A stretch of DNA of 64,000 nt, taken from contig CAYYUP010000006.1 in assembly GCA_964474905.1 (NCBI GenBank), positions 1-64,000 of the forward strand, written 5' to 3'. Origin of the DNA: JADJRG01 sp964474905 (GTDB lineage Bacteria; Myxococcota_A; Polyangia; Nannocystales; Nannocystaceae). The position numbers were made by a program, and so were the translations under genes. Below, in pieces: positions 49,545 through 59,407 of the stretch (within the stretch, counting starts at the first letter, position 1; the number at the start of each line of letters is the position of its first letter). The notes beneath the pieces were generated by a model. It worked only from the letters and a program-made list of their open reading frames with translations. It made no database searches and had not been told where the DNA came from.

Positions 49545-52126
49545 ATGAGTGATCTCGAGAGCGCACCTAGGTCCGGTTCTAAACGCCGCGGTCGAAAGAC
49601 TGCAGCCCCCGCTAGCGGAGCGACCGCTCGGGTCGTCCAGGGCGACCTCGCCGCGGAGGCCCGGCGAAAATATCTAAACTACGCACTCAGCGTGATCACA
49701 TCGCGGGCGATCCCCGATGTGCGCGATGGGCTCAAGCCGGTCCAGCGCCGCATCCTCTATACGATGTTTGCGGACCTGGGGCTCACCCACGAGTCGAGGC
49801 ATCGCAAGAGCGCAAAGGTCGTCGGCGACGTCATCGGCAAATACCATCCGCACGGCGACTCCGCGGTCTACGAGGCGATGGTTCGCCTCGCGCAGGATTT
49901 TGTGATGCGGGTGCCGCTCGTCGACGGTCAGGGCAACTTTGGATCGATCGACGGCGACTCGCCGGCGGCCTATCGATACACCGAGGCCCGGCTGACGGCG
50001 GCGGCGGCTGAGCTGCTCCGCGAGCTTCGCAAGGATACGGTCGACTTTCGACCAACCTACGACGGCACCGGCAAAGAGCCGATCGTGCTGCCGGCTCGCT
50101 TCCCGCAGATCCTGGTCAACGGCGGCACCGGTATCGCCGTCGGCATGGCGACCAGCATCCCGCCGCACAATCTAGGCGAGGTCGCCCGCGCCTGCATCGC
50201 CCTGATCGACCGGCCGGACCTGAGCCTGCGGGCGGTACTCGGCAAGATCCGCGGTCCCGACTTTCCGACCGCGGGCCAGTTGATCGCGACCAAGGATGAC
50301 CTGGTCAAGATCTACGNNNNNNNNNNNNNNNNNNNNNNNNNNNNNNNNNNNNNNNNNNNNNNNNNNNNNNNNNNNNNNNNNNNNNNNNNNNNNNNNNNNN
50401 NNNNNNNNNNNNNNNNTTTCCGACCGCGGGCCAGTTGATCGCGACCAAGGATGACCTGGTCAAGATCTACGAAACCGGTCGCGGCTCCTGCAAGCTCCAG
50501 GGGAGTTGGAAGGTCACCGAGAGCAAGGGCACCACCAAGATCATCATCGACGCGGTGCCGCACGGCATCGAGAAGAGCGCTCTGGTCGAGGAGATCGGCG
50601 CCATCATCATCGGCAAGAAGGTGCCGGGGCTGATCGACGTCCAGGATCTCTCGACCCGCGACATTCGCGTTGAGCTCGAACTCAAGGGCAAAAACCAGGC
50701 TGAGCCCGAGCTGGTGATGGCCTATCTGCTCAAGCACACCCGGCTGCAGGTCACGGTCAAATTTGACATGACCGTGCTGGTGCCGACGGCCAACCCCGAG
50801 GTCGGTGCGCCCGCCCGGCTGGGGCTGCTCGACATCCTCAAGCACTTCCTGGCGTTCCGCTTAGTGACCGTGCGGCGGCGCTTTGAGTACGAGCTGCGCA
50901 AGCTCCTGGAGCGCATTCATATTCTCGAAGGTTTTGAGATCGTCTTTGATGATCTCGACGCGGCGATCCGCCTGATCCGGCACTCCGAGGGCAAGGCCGA
51001 CGCTGCCGCCAAGCTGGTCAAGCGCTACAAAAAATCTAACTTCACGGAGATCCAGGCCGAAGCGGTGCTCGAGACCAAGCTCTACCGCCTGGCCAAGCTC
51101 GAGATTTTAAAGATCCGCGAGGAACTCGAGATCAAACGCAAGGAGGCCAAGCGGATCCGCGGCATCCTGCGGAGCGAGAGCAAGCTCTGGGCGGTTGTTC
51201 GCAGTGAACTCGAGGAGGTCGCCAACGAGTACGGCAACCCGCGGCGGACAAAGATCAGCGATGAGAATGTCGCTCAGGATTACAATCCAGAGGCCTTTAT
51301 CGTCGACGAGGACGTCTATGTGCTGCTCACCCGCGACGGCTGGATCAAGCGCCAGCGCTCGATGAACCTGACGACCACGCGGATGCGCGACGGCGATGCG
51401 GCGATCGCCGTGGTCGGCGGCTCGACTCGCGAGAGCGTGATCGTGTTCAGCAACCGGGGCTCCGCTTACAATCTCCGGATCAACGATGTGCCAGCGTCCA
51501 CCGGCCACGGATCGCCGATCCAACAGCTCTTTAAGTTCAAGGACGGCGAGCGGCCGATCGCAGCCGTTGGCACCGACAAGCGGGTGATGGAGGAATTCGG
51601 CTACCCGAGGCCTGATCTCAGCGAAGAGTACGAGGATCCCTATCCGCACATGCTCGCGGTGACCAAAAGCGGCATGGCCCTTCGTTTCACGCTTTGGCCC
51701 CATCGCGACGTGAGCACCACCCGTGGACGCATGTTCGGTCGCCTCAAAAAGGGCGACGAATTCATCGATGTGTTCAAGGTCTACGCGGACGAGCCGATCT
51801 GCGTGCTCACCCGCCAGGGTCGGCTGCTTTGCTGCCTGCCCCAGGACATAAACCTGCTCGGAGGGCCAGGTAAGGGCGTGACCATGATCAAGCTCGCCGC
51901 CGGCGACGAAGTGATCGGCGCTTTCCGAGATAAGGACAGCGTTTCGATCGAGAAGTCGACCGGCGCCAAGCAAAAGATCACCTCCGGAAATCGCACCGTC
52001 ACCGGTCGCGGCGGCAAGGGATCCGCGCTGCTCAAACGCGGCAAGATCAAGCGGGTGGTCTGGAGCGAACTCGCCGTACCCGAACTCGCGCTCCCCGGCG
52101 AGATCGGCAAGAAGGGCAGCAAGTAG
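49545..52126 (+). CDS. parC: DNA topoisomerase IV/gyrase A subunit, interrupted by assembly gap
   Basis: The product is about 808 residues after merging across the gap (N run 50317-50416 plus a 55-base duplicated overlap). ATG at 49545. The N-terminal domain has YALSVITSRAIPDVRDGLKP, GDVIGKYHPHGDSAVYEAMV and PAAYRYTEARL with catalytic Tyr145. After the breakage-reunion and coiled-coil parts there is a beta-pinwheel C-terminus. A GyrA-box-like GRGGKG appears near the very end rather than in the first blade, so parC versus gyrA is not certain. The GyrB/ParE gene follows with no gap, indicating an operon. Confidence 0.88.
50262..50471. repeat. 55-base direct repeat flanking the N gap
   Basis: Bases 50262-50316 and 50417-50471 are identical. 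The first copy ends the left contig and the second starts the right contig. Collapsing one copy and the N run keeps the reading frame, so this is an unmerged contig overlap, not a biological repeat. Confidence 0.95.
50317..50416. other. Assembly gap (100 N)
   Basis: Exactly 100 unknown bases, the default length for a scaffold gap of unknown size. Confidence 1.
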
Positions 52127-54043
52127 ATGGCGCGCAGCAAGACAACATCGAGCTATACGGCCTCTTCGATCCAGGTGCTCGAGGGCGTCGCCCACGTGCG
52201 CAAGCGGCCCGGCATGTACATCGGCGGCGTCAACAAAGACGGCCTCCACCACCTGGTCTGGGAGATCCTCGACAACGCAGTTGACGAGGTGATCAACGGC
52301 CACGCGAGCGAGATCGAGGTTGTGCTCGATGCCGATCATCGGGGCATTACGGTTGTCGACAACGGTCGCGGCATTCCGGTGGATCGTCATCCAACGCTCA
52401 AGGTGCCGGCGGTGGTCGCTGTCTTCACCAAGCTGGGTGCCGGCGGCAAGTTCGACGGCTCGAGCTACAAGCACTCGGGCGGTCTGCACGGCGTCGGCGC
52501 TGCGGTGGCAAATGCCCTCTCAGAGCGCCTAGAGGTCACTGTCTGGCGTGACGGCGGGCGTTGGCAGGTCGACTTTGTCCGCGGTATTCCCGAGGGCAAG
52601 CTGCGAAAGCGCGGCAAGTCGCGGGGCTCGGGCACGAGTGTCTACCTGCGCCCGGACCCCGAGGTCTTTGGCAAGGTGGTGCTCGATCCGATCGTTCTCC
52701 GCGCTCGCCTGGAGGCCAAGAGCTACCTGCACAAGGGGCTGAAGATCATCTTCAACGACGGCGTCAGCGGCAAGAAAGAGACCTTCTTTCACGCCGACGG
52801 AATTGCCGAGTACCTGGGCAAGCTGATCCAGGTCCGCGGCAAGCCGGCCGTGCACAAGGGCGCGTTCTATTTGGAGCGCATCGAAGATCCAAAGATCGAG
52901 CTCGCCTTGGCCTGGACCGAGGCGACCGACGATGCGCTCTATTCCTTCGTCAACGGGGTGCCGACCCCGGACGGAGGTACCCATGAGCAGGGGCTGCGCA
53001 ATACTCTCGGTAAGAGTTTGCGTGCCTATATGAAGCACAACAAGCTCGATCCGAAGGGCGTCAGCGTCACCCTTGAGGACATCAAAGAGGGCATGGTCGC
53101 GGTTCTCAGCGTCTACGTGCTCGAGCCGCAGTTCCAGAGTCAGACCAAAAACCGCCTCAACAACCCCGAGGTTGCGGGCCTGGTCGAGGGCAGCATTCGC
53201 CCGGCGATCGAACTCTGGCTAAACCACAATCGATCGACCGCTGAGGCGGTCATTGCCCGGGTGATCGCGACCGCACGGGCGCGTGCGGCCTCGCGTGCGG
53301 CCTCGCAGGCGGTCTCGCGCAAGGGCCCCGTTCAGGGTCGTCTTGCGTTGCCCGGAAAGCTCGCCGATTGCTCGAGCCGAGACCCGTCAAAGTCTGAGCT
53401 CTTTATTGTCGAGGGTGACAGCGCCGGTGGTTCGGCGAAGATGGGTCGTAACCGACGGACCCAGGCGATCTTGCCCCTGCGCGGCAAGGTGCTCAACGCC
53501 GAGCAGGCGAGCCTCAGCAAGGTTCTCGGCAACGAGGAACTCGGCAACATCGTCAAGGCGCTCGGCTGCGGGATCGGCAAGGAGTTCGACATCGGCGGCC
53601 TGCGTTACCAGCGAGTGATCCTGCTGATGGATGCCGACTCCGACGGCCATCACATCGCCACTCTGCTGCTGACTTTTTTCTACCGCTACCTGCCCGAACT
53701 CATCCGTCGCGGTCACGTCTACCTCGCCCAGCCACCGCTCTATCGGGTCGATATCGGCAAGGAGACCCTTTGGGTCGACTCCGACGAGAGCCTGAAAAAG
53801 ATCCTCAGCCAGCCTCGGCGCGGCAAGCCCGAGATCCAGCGCTTCAAGGGTCTTGGCGAGATGATGCCCGAGACCCTGCGCGACACCACCCTTGATCCAA
53901 AACGACGGCAGCTGATCCAGGTGACGATCGGTGACGAGTTGGCCACCGATCAGGCGATCCAATCGCTGATGGGCAAGGACGCTTCGTCGCGCTACGCCTT
54001 CATCATGGAGCGGGCCCCAGAGGCCGAGGGGCTCGACATCTGA
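52127..54043 (+). CDS. parE: DNA topoisomerase IV/gyrase B subunit
   Basis: 638 residues, ATG directly after the preceding stop. The GHKL ATPase domain has VRKRPGMYIGGVNKDGLHHL, WEILDNAVDEVINGHA, DNGRGIPVDRHP and SGGLHGVGAAVANALS. The TOPRIM domain has FIVEGDSAGGSAKMGRNR (about 427-444) and LLMDADSDGHHIATLLL, where Ser-Asp replaces the usual Val-Asp. Final GRFKGLGEM-type sequence IQRFKGLGEMMPETL. The length matches ParE or GyrB without the gamma-proteobacterial insert. With the A subunit it forms an A2B2 type II topoisomerase. Confidence 0.93.
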   Translation: MARSKTTSSYTASSIQVLEGVAHVRKRPGMYIGGVNKDGLHHLVWEILDNAVDEVINGHASEIEVVLDADHRGITVVDNGRGIPVDRHPTLKVPAVVAVFTKLGAGGKFDGSSYKHSGGLHGVGAAVANALSERLEVTVWRDGGRWQVDFVRGIPEGKLRKRGKSRGSGTSVYLRPDPEVFGKVVLDPIVLRARLEAKSYLHKGLKIIFNDGVSGKKETFFHADGIAEYLGKLIQVRGKPAVHKGAFYLERIEDPKIELALAWTEATDDALYSFVNGVPTPDGGTHEQGLRNTLGKSLRAYMKHNKLDPKGVSVTLEDIKEGMVAVLSVYVLEPQFQSQTKNRLNNPEVAGLVEGSIRPAIELWLNHNRSTAEAVIARVIATARARAASRAASQAVSRKGPVQGRLALPGKLADCSSRDPSKSELFIVEGDSAGGSAKMGRNRRTQAILPLRGKVLNAEQASLSKVLGNEELGNIVKALGCGIGKEFDIGGLRYQRVILLMDADSDGHHIATLLLTFFYRYLPELIRRGHVYLAQPPLYRVDIGKETLWVDSDESLKKILSQPRRGKPEIQRFKGLGEMMPETLRDTTLDPKRRQLIQVTIGDELATDQAIQSLMGKDASSRYAFIMERAPEAEGLDI

Positions 54044-54090
54044 GCTCGCAGCCGCGAAAAAATTAGACGTAGACGTAAAAACCAAAAAGC

Positions 54091-54123
54091 GATGGCCGCC
54101 AGGAACCTGTCCTGGCGGCCATC
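54091..54123. terminator. Strong bidirectional terminator
   Basis: GATGGCCGCCAGGA (54091-54104) pairs perfectly with TCCTGGCGGCCATC (54110-54123) around a 5-base loop. An A-rich stretch lies to the left, giving a U-rich tail for minus-strand transcripts. It separates convergent parE and LuxR-type genes. Confidence 0.85.
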
Positions 54124-54166
54124 TATGCGTCTCTCGTAATTCTCTCGGCTTCTCTCGACTTCTCGC

Positions 54167-54697
54167 TTACTCGATCGTCAGGCCCATGCTCGTCGCGTGC
54201 ACGAGTTCGACGCGGCTGTGCACGTTGAGCCGGCGGTAGATCTGCCGGACGTAGGTGCGCACGGTGCTAAACGAGAGCTCGGTTTGGGTGGCGATTTGCT
54301 TGTCGGTGCAGCCCGAGATCACTAGGCGGGCGATCTTCGCGAGGCGCGGCGGGAGCTGGATGTTGCGCGGGGCGACCTCCGTGTCGTTCTCGGCGAGTTC
54401 CGGGATCATCAGCGTGTAGACGCCGTCTTCGGTGCGGACCTCGAGCTTGAAGTGCGGCCAGGCGGCGAGCTCTTGCTCTTGGGTGCCCAGGCGCTCCGCA
54501 TTTGTGCTCTTCGCGACGACCGCACCTCCGGGATCGGCGAGGAGCGCAGGGCGGCGATAGCTCTTGACGAGATCGACCAATGCGTCGCGGATCGAGGGCT
54601 GCGGAGCCGTAACCTTCGACTCCTGCGGTACTGGCGCCTGGGTCCAACCAGTCGCGGGATCGTGTTGATGGGGAGCGGCGGAGTTCATCTCGGTCAT
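54167..54697 (-). CDS. LuxR-family HTH transcriptional regulator
   Basis: 176 residues. The C-terminal 65 form a LuxR/GerE HTH: LPPRLAKIARLVISGCTDKQ, IATQTELSFSTVRTYVRQIY and RRLNVHSRVELV. The N-terminal 110 residues have a PAS-like or unknown input part (ALVDLVKSYRRPALLADPGG), with no receiver Asp pattern. It probably responds to a ligand or partner rather than phosphorylation. Located between the topoisomerase operon and the sigma factor gene on the same strand as the latter. Confidence 0.82.
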   Translation of the reverse strand: MTEMNSAAPHQHDPATGWTQAPVPQESKVTAPQPSIRDALVDLVKSYRRPALLADPGGAVVAKSTNAERLGTQEQELAAWPHFKLEVRTEDGVYTLMIPELAENDTEVAPRNIQLPPRLAKIARLVISGCTDKQIATQTELSFSTVRTYVRQIYRRLNVHSRVELVHATSMGLTIE

Positions 54698-54948
54698 GGA
54701 AGTTGTGGTTGTCTTGAAGGTTGAGGAGGGGCCCGCAACGGTGGTCCTGTCGGATCGAAGTGACAGCGTTGGGGTCGAGTGTCCTCTTGGTAGTGCGATC
54801 GGCGGATCAATCGATCACGAAAAGTGCAGAGGACCTAAAACGCGGGCGTCCTCGCACTTCTGGGCGACATCTTGCGCGGTTTGCACAGGTTGTCGATGCG
54901 GTTCGCGCAATTTGCGCGATTTTCTTGGGGGGGAGGGAGCGCTGGTGT

Positions 54949-55653
54949 TCAGCTCTCGTCGCCGACGTTGACCAGCTGCTCACGGAGCGAGCGAACCCAG
55001 TGCTCGAGATCGCTGAGCGTGGTTTTTAACAGCCGCGGTGAGCGGGCGAGCACTCGCATTTTTTGGTTGAGCAGCGAGCGGGCGCGTCGGAGCCGCGAGC
55101 GCGCGGTGCCCTCGGGGATGCCTAGGATCTGCGCCAGCTCGGGCGCGACCATGTCCTCCCAATAATAGAGTTCGAGCACGACTTGGCTGTCGAGGGGGAT
55201 TCGCCGCAGGGCCTCGAGCAGCAGACGTTGCTCCTCGTGGATCGCGATCACCGAGCTCGGGGAGGGGCCGAGATCATCGAGCGAGAGTTCGCCAAAGTCG
55301 GGCTCGTCCATCGTCCGGTCGGCCGTCTTTCGGGTGTCGCGAAAGTGCATGCGCAGTACGTTGTGCGCGACCGCGAAGAGGTAGGTGCGGAAGCTCGCCT
55401 TTTTGCGGAACCGGTCGCGACCTTCGATACAGCCGAGGAACGTGCGCTGGATGAGATCGTCGATGTTGTCGCCGACCTTGTTGGCGAAGAAGCGGCAGAT
55501 CGCCTCGAAATGTCGCTCGAAAAGGAGGTTGCCGGCATCACGATTGCCGGCCCGCCAGTCATCGAGGAGTTCAAAATCAGTGGCCTCGCGCGCGATGCTG
55601 TCACGATACCATGACCCGGTGGATCGCGATGCAGGCAAGCCATGCGCAAGCAC
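54949..55653 (-). CDS. ECF-type RNA polymerase sigma factor
   Basis: Up to 234 residues. Region 2: LLFERHFEAICRFFANKVGD, DDLIQRTFLGCIEGRDRFR and RTYLFAVAHNVLRMHFRD. Region 4: LRRIPLDSQVVLELYYWEDM and ELAQILGIPEGTARSRLRRA. A 35-residue tail follows region 4. The GTG at 55653 overlaps the far-upstream start of the divergent kinase gene, so a shorter N-terminus is possible though no nearer start is evident. No anti-sigma factor is adjacent; the divergent kinase may control it, as known for some ECF groups linked to Ser/Thr kinases. Confidence 0.88.
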   Translation of the reverse strand: MLAHGLPASRSTGSWYRDSIAREATDFELLDDWRAGNRDAGNLLFERHFEAICRFFANKVGDNIDDLIQRTFLGCIEGRDRFRKKASFRTYLFAVAHNVLRMHFRDTRKTADRTMDEPDFGELSLDDLGPSPSSVIAIHEEQRLLLEALRRIPLDSQVVLELYYWEDMVAPELAQILGIPEGTARSRLRRARSLLNQKMRVLARSPRLLKTTLSDLEHWVRSLREQLVNVGDES

Positions 55654-55677
55654 GCCCGTGATAGGATTGGCACGTCG

Positions 55678-58600
55678 ATGGTGGGCAAGGGCGACTCGAG
55701 GCTAGATGCGAGTTTTGGCGCCGCGAGGGCGGTGCCAACGCGTCTCGAGGTCCAACAGGTAAAAGCTTCTGTAAGAGAGAGGCTCTTTGGCATCCGCGCG
55801 GACAATCCCCGCGTCGGTGAGTACCGGGTGATCCGCAGGATCGGTCGCGGTGGCATGGGGGCCGTCTACGAGGCGGTCGATGCCGCCGGTGAGGTCGTTG
55901 CGCTCAAGACCCTGCGCGGCTTCTCGCCGGCGATGCTCTACCACCTAAAAAACGAATTTAGGGCGCTTGCGGGGGTCACACACCCCAATCTGATCGGCCT
56001 CGATAGGCTCTATGTGAGCGGTACGCAGGCCTATTTCACGATGGAGTTGGTCGATGGTCGCGACCTCGTCCGCTACGTCCGCGGCGAAATCGCGGAGGCA
56101 GTCCTCAACGCCGAACTCATCGATCGACTGCGCGGGGTCTTGCCTCAGCTCGTCGACGCCGTCGCTGCGCTGCATCGGGCGGGCAAACTGCACCGCGATC
56201 TCAAGCCTTCCAATGTACTGGTCACCGCTGCGGGTCGGGCGGTCGTTCTCGACTTCGGCCTGGTCCGCGATCTCAGTGAGGTGTCGGCGCTCTCGAGTTC
56301 CAACGAGGCCTTTGTCGGCACGCCCGCGTACATGGCCCCAGAGCTCGCTTCTGGTGACAGCCTCAGCGAAGACGGCGATTGGTACGCAGTTGGCGTGATG
56401 ATCTACGAGTCGCTGGTCGGCGTCTTGCCCTTTGGCGGCGACGGCTTTCAGGTGCTCCTCGACAAGTGCAGGGGCTCGGCACCGCGGGTCGAAGATCAGG
56501 TCTCTGGGGTGCCGGCCGATCTCGGGTTGCTCTGCAACCGCCTTCTAAGTCGCGATCCGGCGGCGCGTCCTTCCCTCGCAGAGATCCGCGAGTGTGTCGG
56601 CGAACCACCGCCGCCAGAGATTTTGCAGGCGCCGGCGGTCAAGTCGATGATCGGCAGGGATCGCCAGCTCACCGCCCTGAGGTCCGCGCTCGATCGGGTC
56701 CTGGACAGCGGCTGTCCGATCGTCGCCTGCATCTCCGGTGAGTCGGGGATCGGCAAGAGTGCGCTGCTTCAGGGCTTTATCGAGGGGGCTCAGCGCAGTC
56801 ACGACGCCCGCGTCCTCGCCGGTCGTTGTTACACCTCGGAGTCGGTGCCCTTCCGGGCTCTGGATCCGTTGATCGATGGGCTCACCCGGGTGCTTGTCGA
56901 GCTGCCGCCCGAGGAGGCCGCGGCTCTGGTGCCGGCCGAGAGCTGGGCGCTCGTGCGTCTCTTTCCGGTACTCGGTCGGATCGCGGCCTTCGCCGAGGGC
57001 GGAGATGCCTCTGCCCGGGCCAGCGACGCCGCCGAGATCCAACGCCGGGCGATCGCCGCGCTGCGCTGTTTGCTTCGCGGCCTCAGTGCGACTCGTCCTT
57101 TGCTCATGGTGATCGACGATCTCCAGTGGAGCGATGACGACAGCGCCGTGCTCCTGCGGGAGATCCTCGCGGCTCCTGATGCACCGCCGGTGCTCGTCGT
57201 CGTCGGCATACGAGCGGGTCGTGTCGCTGGCAATACCGTACTCCAGACCCTCGAGGAGTCGGCCGACGGCCCCCCCATCGAGCACATCGAACTCGGGCCG
57301 CTGACCACCGACGAAGCCCGGGCGCTGGTGATTTCGCTAGGTGGCGTCGAAGCGGATGACCCGCGCTTGGATCCCCTGGTTCGCGAGGCCGCCGGTGTGC
57401 CGCTCTTCCTGGTGGAGCTGGCTCGCCACCTGGGTTCTGAGGGCGGCGCCGCCGAGAAGATAGCGCTTGATGATCTGATCCGGGCGCGTCTGGCGGGGTT
57501 GCCAGAGTCCGCCCGCGGGCTCCTCGAGATCCTGGCGATCGCAGGTCGACCGCTGTCGCCTTCGGTGGTGGTCCGCGCGGCGGGCATCGGCACCAACGGT
57601 CGCTCGATGATCCCGCGTCTCAAGGCTGCACATCTGCTCTGTGAGCGCAGCGTCGGCGGTGTGGCGGAGATCGAAATCTTCCACGAGCGCATCCGTAACG
57701 AGCTTGTCAGCGGGATTTCACAGATGCGGCGTCCGTCGATCCACCGGGCGCTGGCGGTGGCGTTGGTGAGGGCAGGGGCCGCTCCCTCGTTGCTCGCGCT
57801 CCACTTTCGTGCAGGTGGTCTCCGTCCCCTCGCGTTGCAGTACACGCTCGAGGCTGCGGAGACGGCGATGTCCGAGCTCGCGTTTCGGCGGGCGGTCAGT
57901 TTCTTTATTAGCGCTGTCGAACTCGCTGAGGTCGGGCCGGAGCTGCGCGGGATCCATCGCCGCTTAGCGGAGGCGCTGGGGTATCTCGGGCTCGCGAAGG
58001 AGGCGGCCGACCATTATTTCGCCGCAGCAGAGGGTGCTGAGCTGGAGGAGGGCATCGCCCTGCGTCGAGCGGCGGCGGTGACCCTGTTGCGCTGCGGTGA
58101 GATCGAACGCGGCAGTGCGGCGATGCGTGGGGTGCTTCGCGAGGTCAACGAGTCGTGGCCCGGCGGCAGCACTCGGGCGGCCGTTGCCCTTGGGGCAGAG
58201 CACCTGCGTCTTCGCCTGCGCGGCTACGGATTCACGTCTTGCGAGGGCTCGCTGCCTGCCGACGTGCGTGAGCACCTACAGACTTTGTCGGCCGCGAGCG
58301 AGGGCCTAGCGACAAGCGATCCCCTGCAGGCGATGGTTTTTCAGGCGCGCTTCCTCAGGCACGCGTTGGCGGCTGGTGATCCCGCGTATATCTCGCTTGC
58401 GCTCGCTGGCGAGGCTGCGTTTCGCTCTCATGTCGGTGATGGTGCCAGGGTCACGAGCTTGCTCGAGGATTCGCATAAACTGCTCAGCAGCTGCACCAGC
58501 GATCGTCCCGTCGAGGCCTGGCGGCTGTGCTCGTCGGTCGTCGCGTTTGGTCGTGGGCGCTGGGCCGAGTGCATCGAGCACATCGATGCCGCCCGGGCGC

Positions 58601-59397
58601 TCGGTCTCCATCATCAAGGGGCCGCCTACATCTCGATGATGTGCGGTGTCTTTGAGCTCCACTCGCTCTTTTATCTCGGCCGTCTTCAGGCGCTTAAGGC
58701 TCGCCGTAGCGCTTGCCTGGTTGCGGCGGACGAGGGTCGCGATCTCTGCGTTGCGACCACCTTACGGGCTGGCATGCAGGTCTTTGCACTGCTCGCCGAC
58801 GACGACTGGGAACAGGCGCGAGCCGAGGTTCAGGGAGCGGTCGGCTCGTGGCCTGCGGGCACGTTTCTCATCCAGCGGGCTTGGGCGTTCCTGGGGATGC
58901 GGGCGATCGATCTCTATGCGGATGATCCCGAGGTGGCGTGGGTTCGCCTCGAGGCTGCATGGCCTGAGTACCGGCGCAACATCGGCTTCTCTGGGTGCTA
59001 CCTCCGGGCGATGGGTCGCTTCTGGCGAGCCAACACTGCGCTTGCTGCCGGGGCCAGCGGCAAGCAGGGGCTGCTCAAGGTTGCTGCGGGCGAGCTCCGC
59101 CATCTTGCAGGGGAGCGACCCGAGTGGGTGCAGCCCTTCGCGGGGTTAGTTCGCGGGGCGATCAGGTCGGCGCATGGCGACGAGGTGCGGGCCGTTCAGG
59201 CCTACCGTGAGGCGATGGAGGACTTTGCTGCGCGCGGCATGACGCTCTGGTCAGCGGCCGCGCAAAGGCGCCTAGGTGAGCTTATTTCTGGTGACGCGGG
59301 CCGCTCGCTCATCGACGAAGCAGACGCTCTTGCGCAGTCCGAGGGCGTGATCCGGCCCGCGCGACTCTTCGCCGTGCTCGCTCCACCTGTGCGATAA
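55678..59397 (+). CDS. Ser/Thr kinase-AAA ATPase-solenoid signalling protein
   Basis: About 1239 residues from the ATG at 55678 (an in-frame ATG at 55642 would overlap the sigma gene). The kinase domain (about 46-310) has RIGRGGMGAVYEA, VALKTL, LHRDLKPSNVLV, LDFGLVRD and GTPAYMAPE. An AAA_16-type ATPase follows from about residue 323 (SMIGRDRQLTALRSAL), with Walker A ISGESGIGKSALL and Walker B LLMVIDDLQWSD. The C-terminal 650 residues are a helical solenoid of TPR type. The layout is like bacterial STAND-type kinases; the ATPase likely acts as a switch. Divergent from the sigma factor. Confidence 0.9.
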   Translation: MVGKGDSRLDASFGAARAVPTRLEVQQVKASVRERLFGIRADNPRVGEYRVIRRIGRGGMGAVYEAVDAAGEVVALKTLRGFSPAMLYHLKNEFRALAGVTHPNLIGLDRLYVSGTQAYFTMELVDGRDLVRYVRGEIAEAVLNAELIDRLRGVLPQLVDAVAALHRAGKLHRDLKPSNVLVTAAGRAVVLDFGLVRDLSEVSALSSSNEAFVGTPAYMAPELASGDSLSEDGDWYAVGVMIYESLVGVLPFGGDGFQVLLDKCRGSAPRVEDQVSGVPADLGLLCNRLLSRDPAARPSLAEIRECVGEPPPPEILQAPAVKSMIGRDRQLTALRSALDRVLDSGCPIVACISGESGIGKSALLQGFIEGAQRSHDARVLAGRCYTSESVPFRALDPLIDGLTRVLVELPPEEAAALVPAESWALVRLFPVLGRIAAFAEGGDASARASDAAEIQRRAIAALRCLLRGLSATRPLLMVIDDLQWSDDDSAVLLREILAAPDAPPVLVVVGIRAGRVAGNTVLQTLEESADGPPIEHIELGPLTTDEARALVISLGGVEADDPRLDPLVREAAGVPLFLVELARHLGSEGGAAEKIALDDLIRARLAGLPESARGLLEILAIAGRPLSPSVVVRAAGIGTNGRSMIPRLKAAHLLCERSVGGVAEIEIFHERIRNELVSGISQMRRPSIHRALAVALVRAGAAPSLLALHFRAGGLRPLALQYTLEAAETAMSELAFRRAVSFFISAVELAEVGPELRGIHRRLAEALGYLGLAKEAADHYFAAAEGAELEEGIALRRAAAVTLLRCGEIERGSAAMRGVLREVNESWPGGSTRAAVALGAEHLRLRLRGYGFTSCEGSLPADVREHLQTLSAASEGLATSDPLQAMVFQARFLRHALAAGDPAYISLALAGEAAFRSHVGDGARVTSLLEDSHKLLSSCTSDRPVEAWRLCSSVVAFGRGRWAECIEHIDAARALGLHHQGAAYISMMCGVFELHSLFYLGRLQALKARRSACLVAADEGRDLCVATTLRAGMQVFALLADDDWEQARAEVQGAVGSWPAGTFLIQRAWAFLGMRAIDLYADDPEVAWVRLEAAWPEYRRNIGFSGCYLRAMGRFWRANTALAAGASGKQGLLKVAAGELRHLAGERPEWVQPFAGLVRGAIRSAHGDEVRAVQAYREAMEDFAARGMTLWSAAAQRRLGELISGDAGRSLIDEADALAQSEGVIRPARLFAVLAPPVR

Positions 59398-59407
59398 GCG
59401 GGGTGTT

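Noticed and set aside
50262..50471. True tandem duplication in the topoisomerase gene
   Set aside because: The copies lie exactly at the two edges of a 100 N gap and merging them gives a normal protein, so contig overlap explains it.
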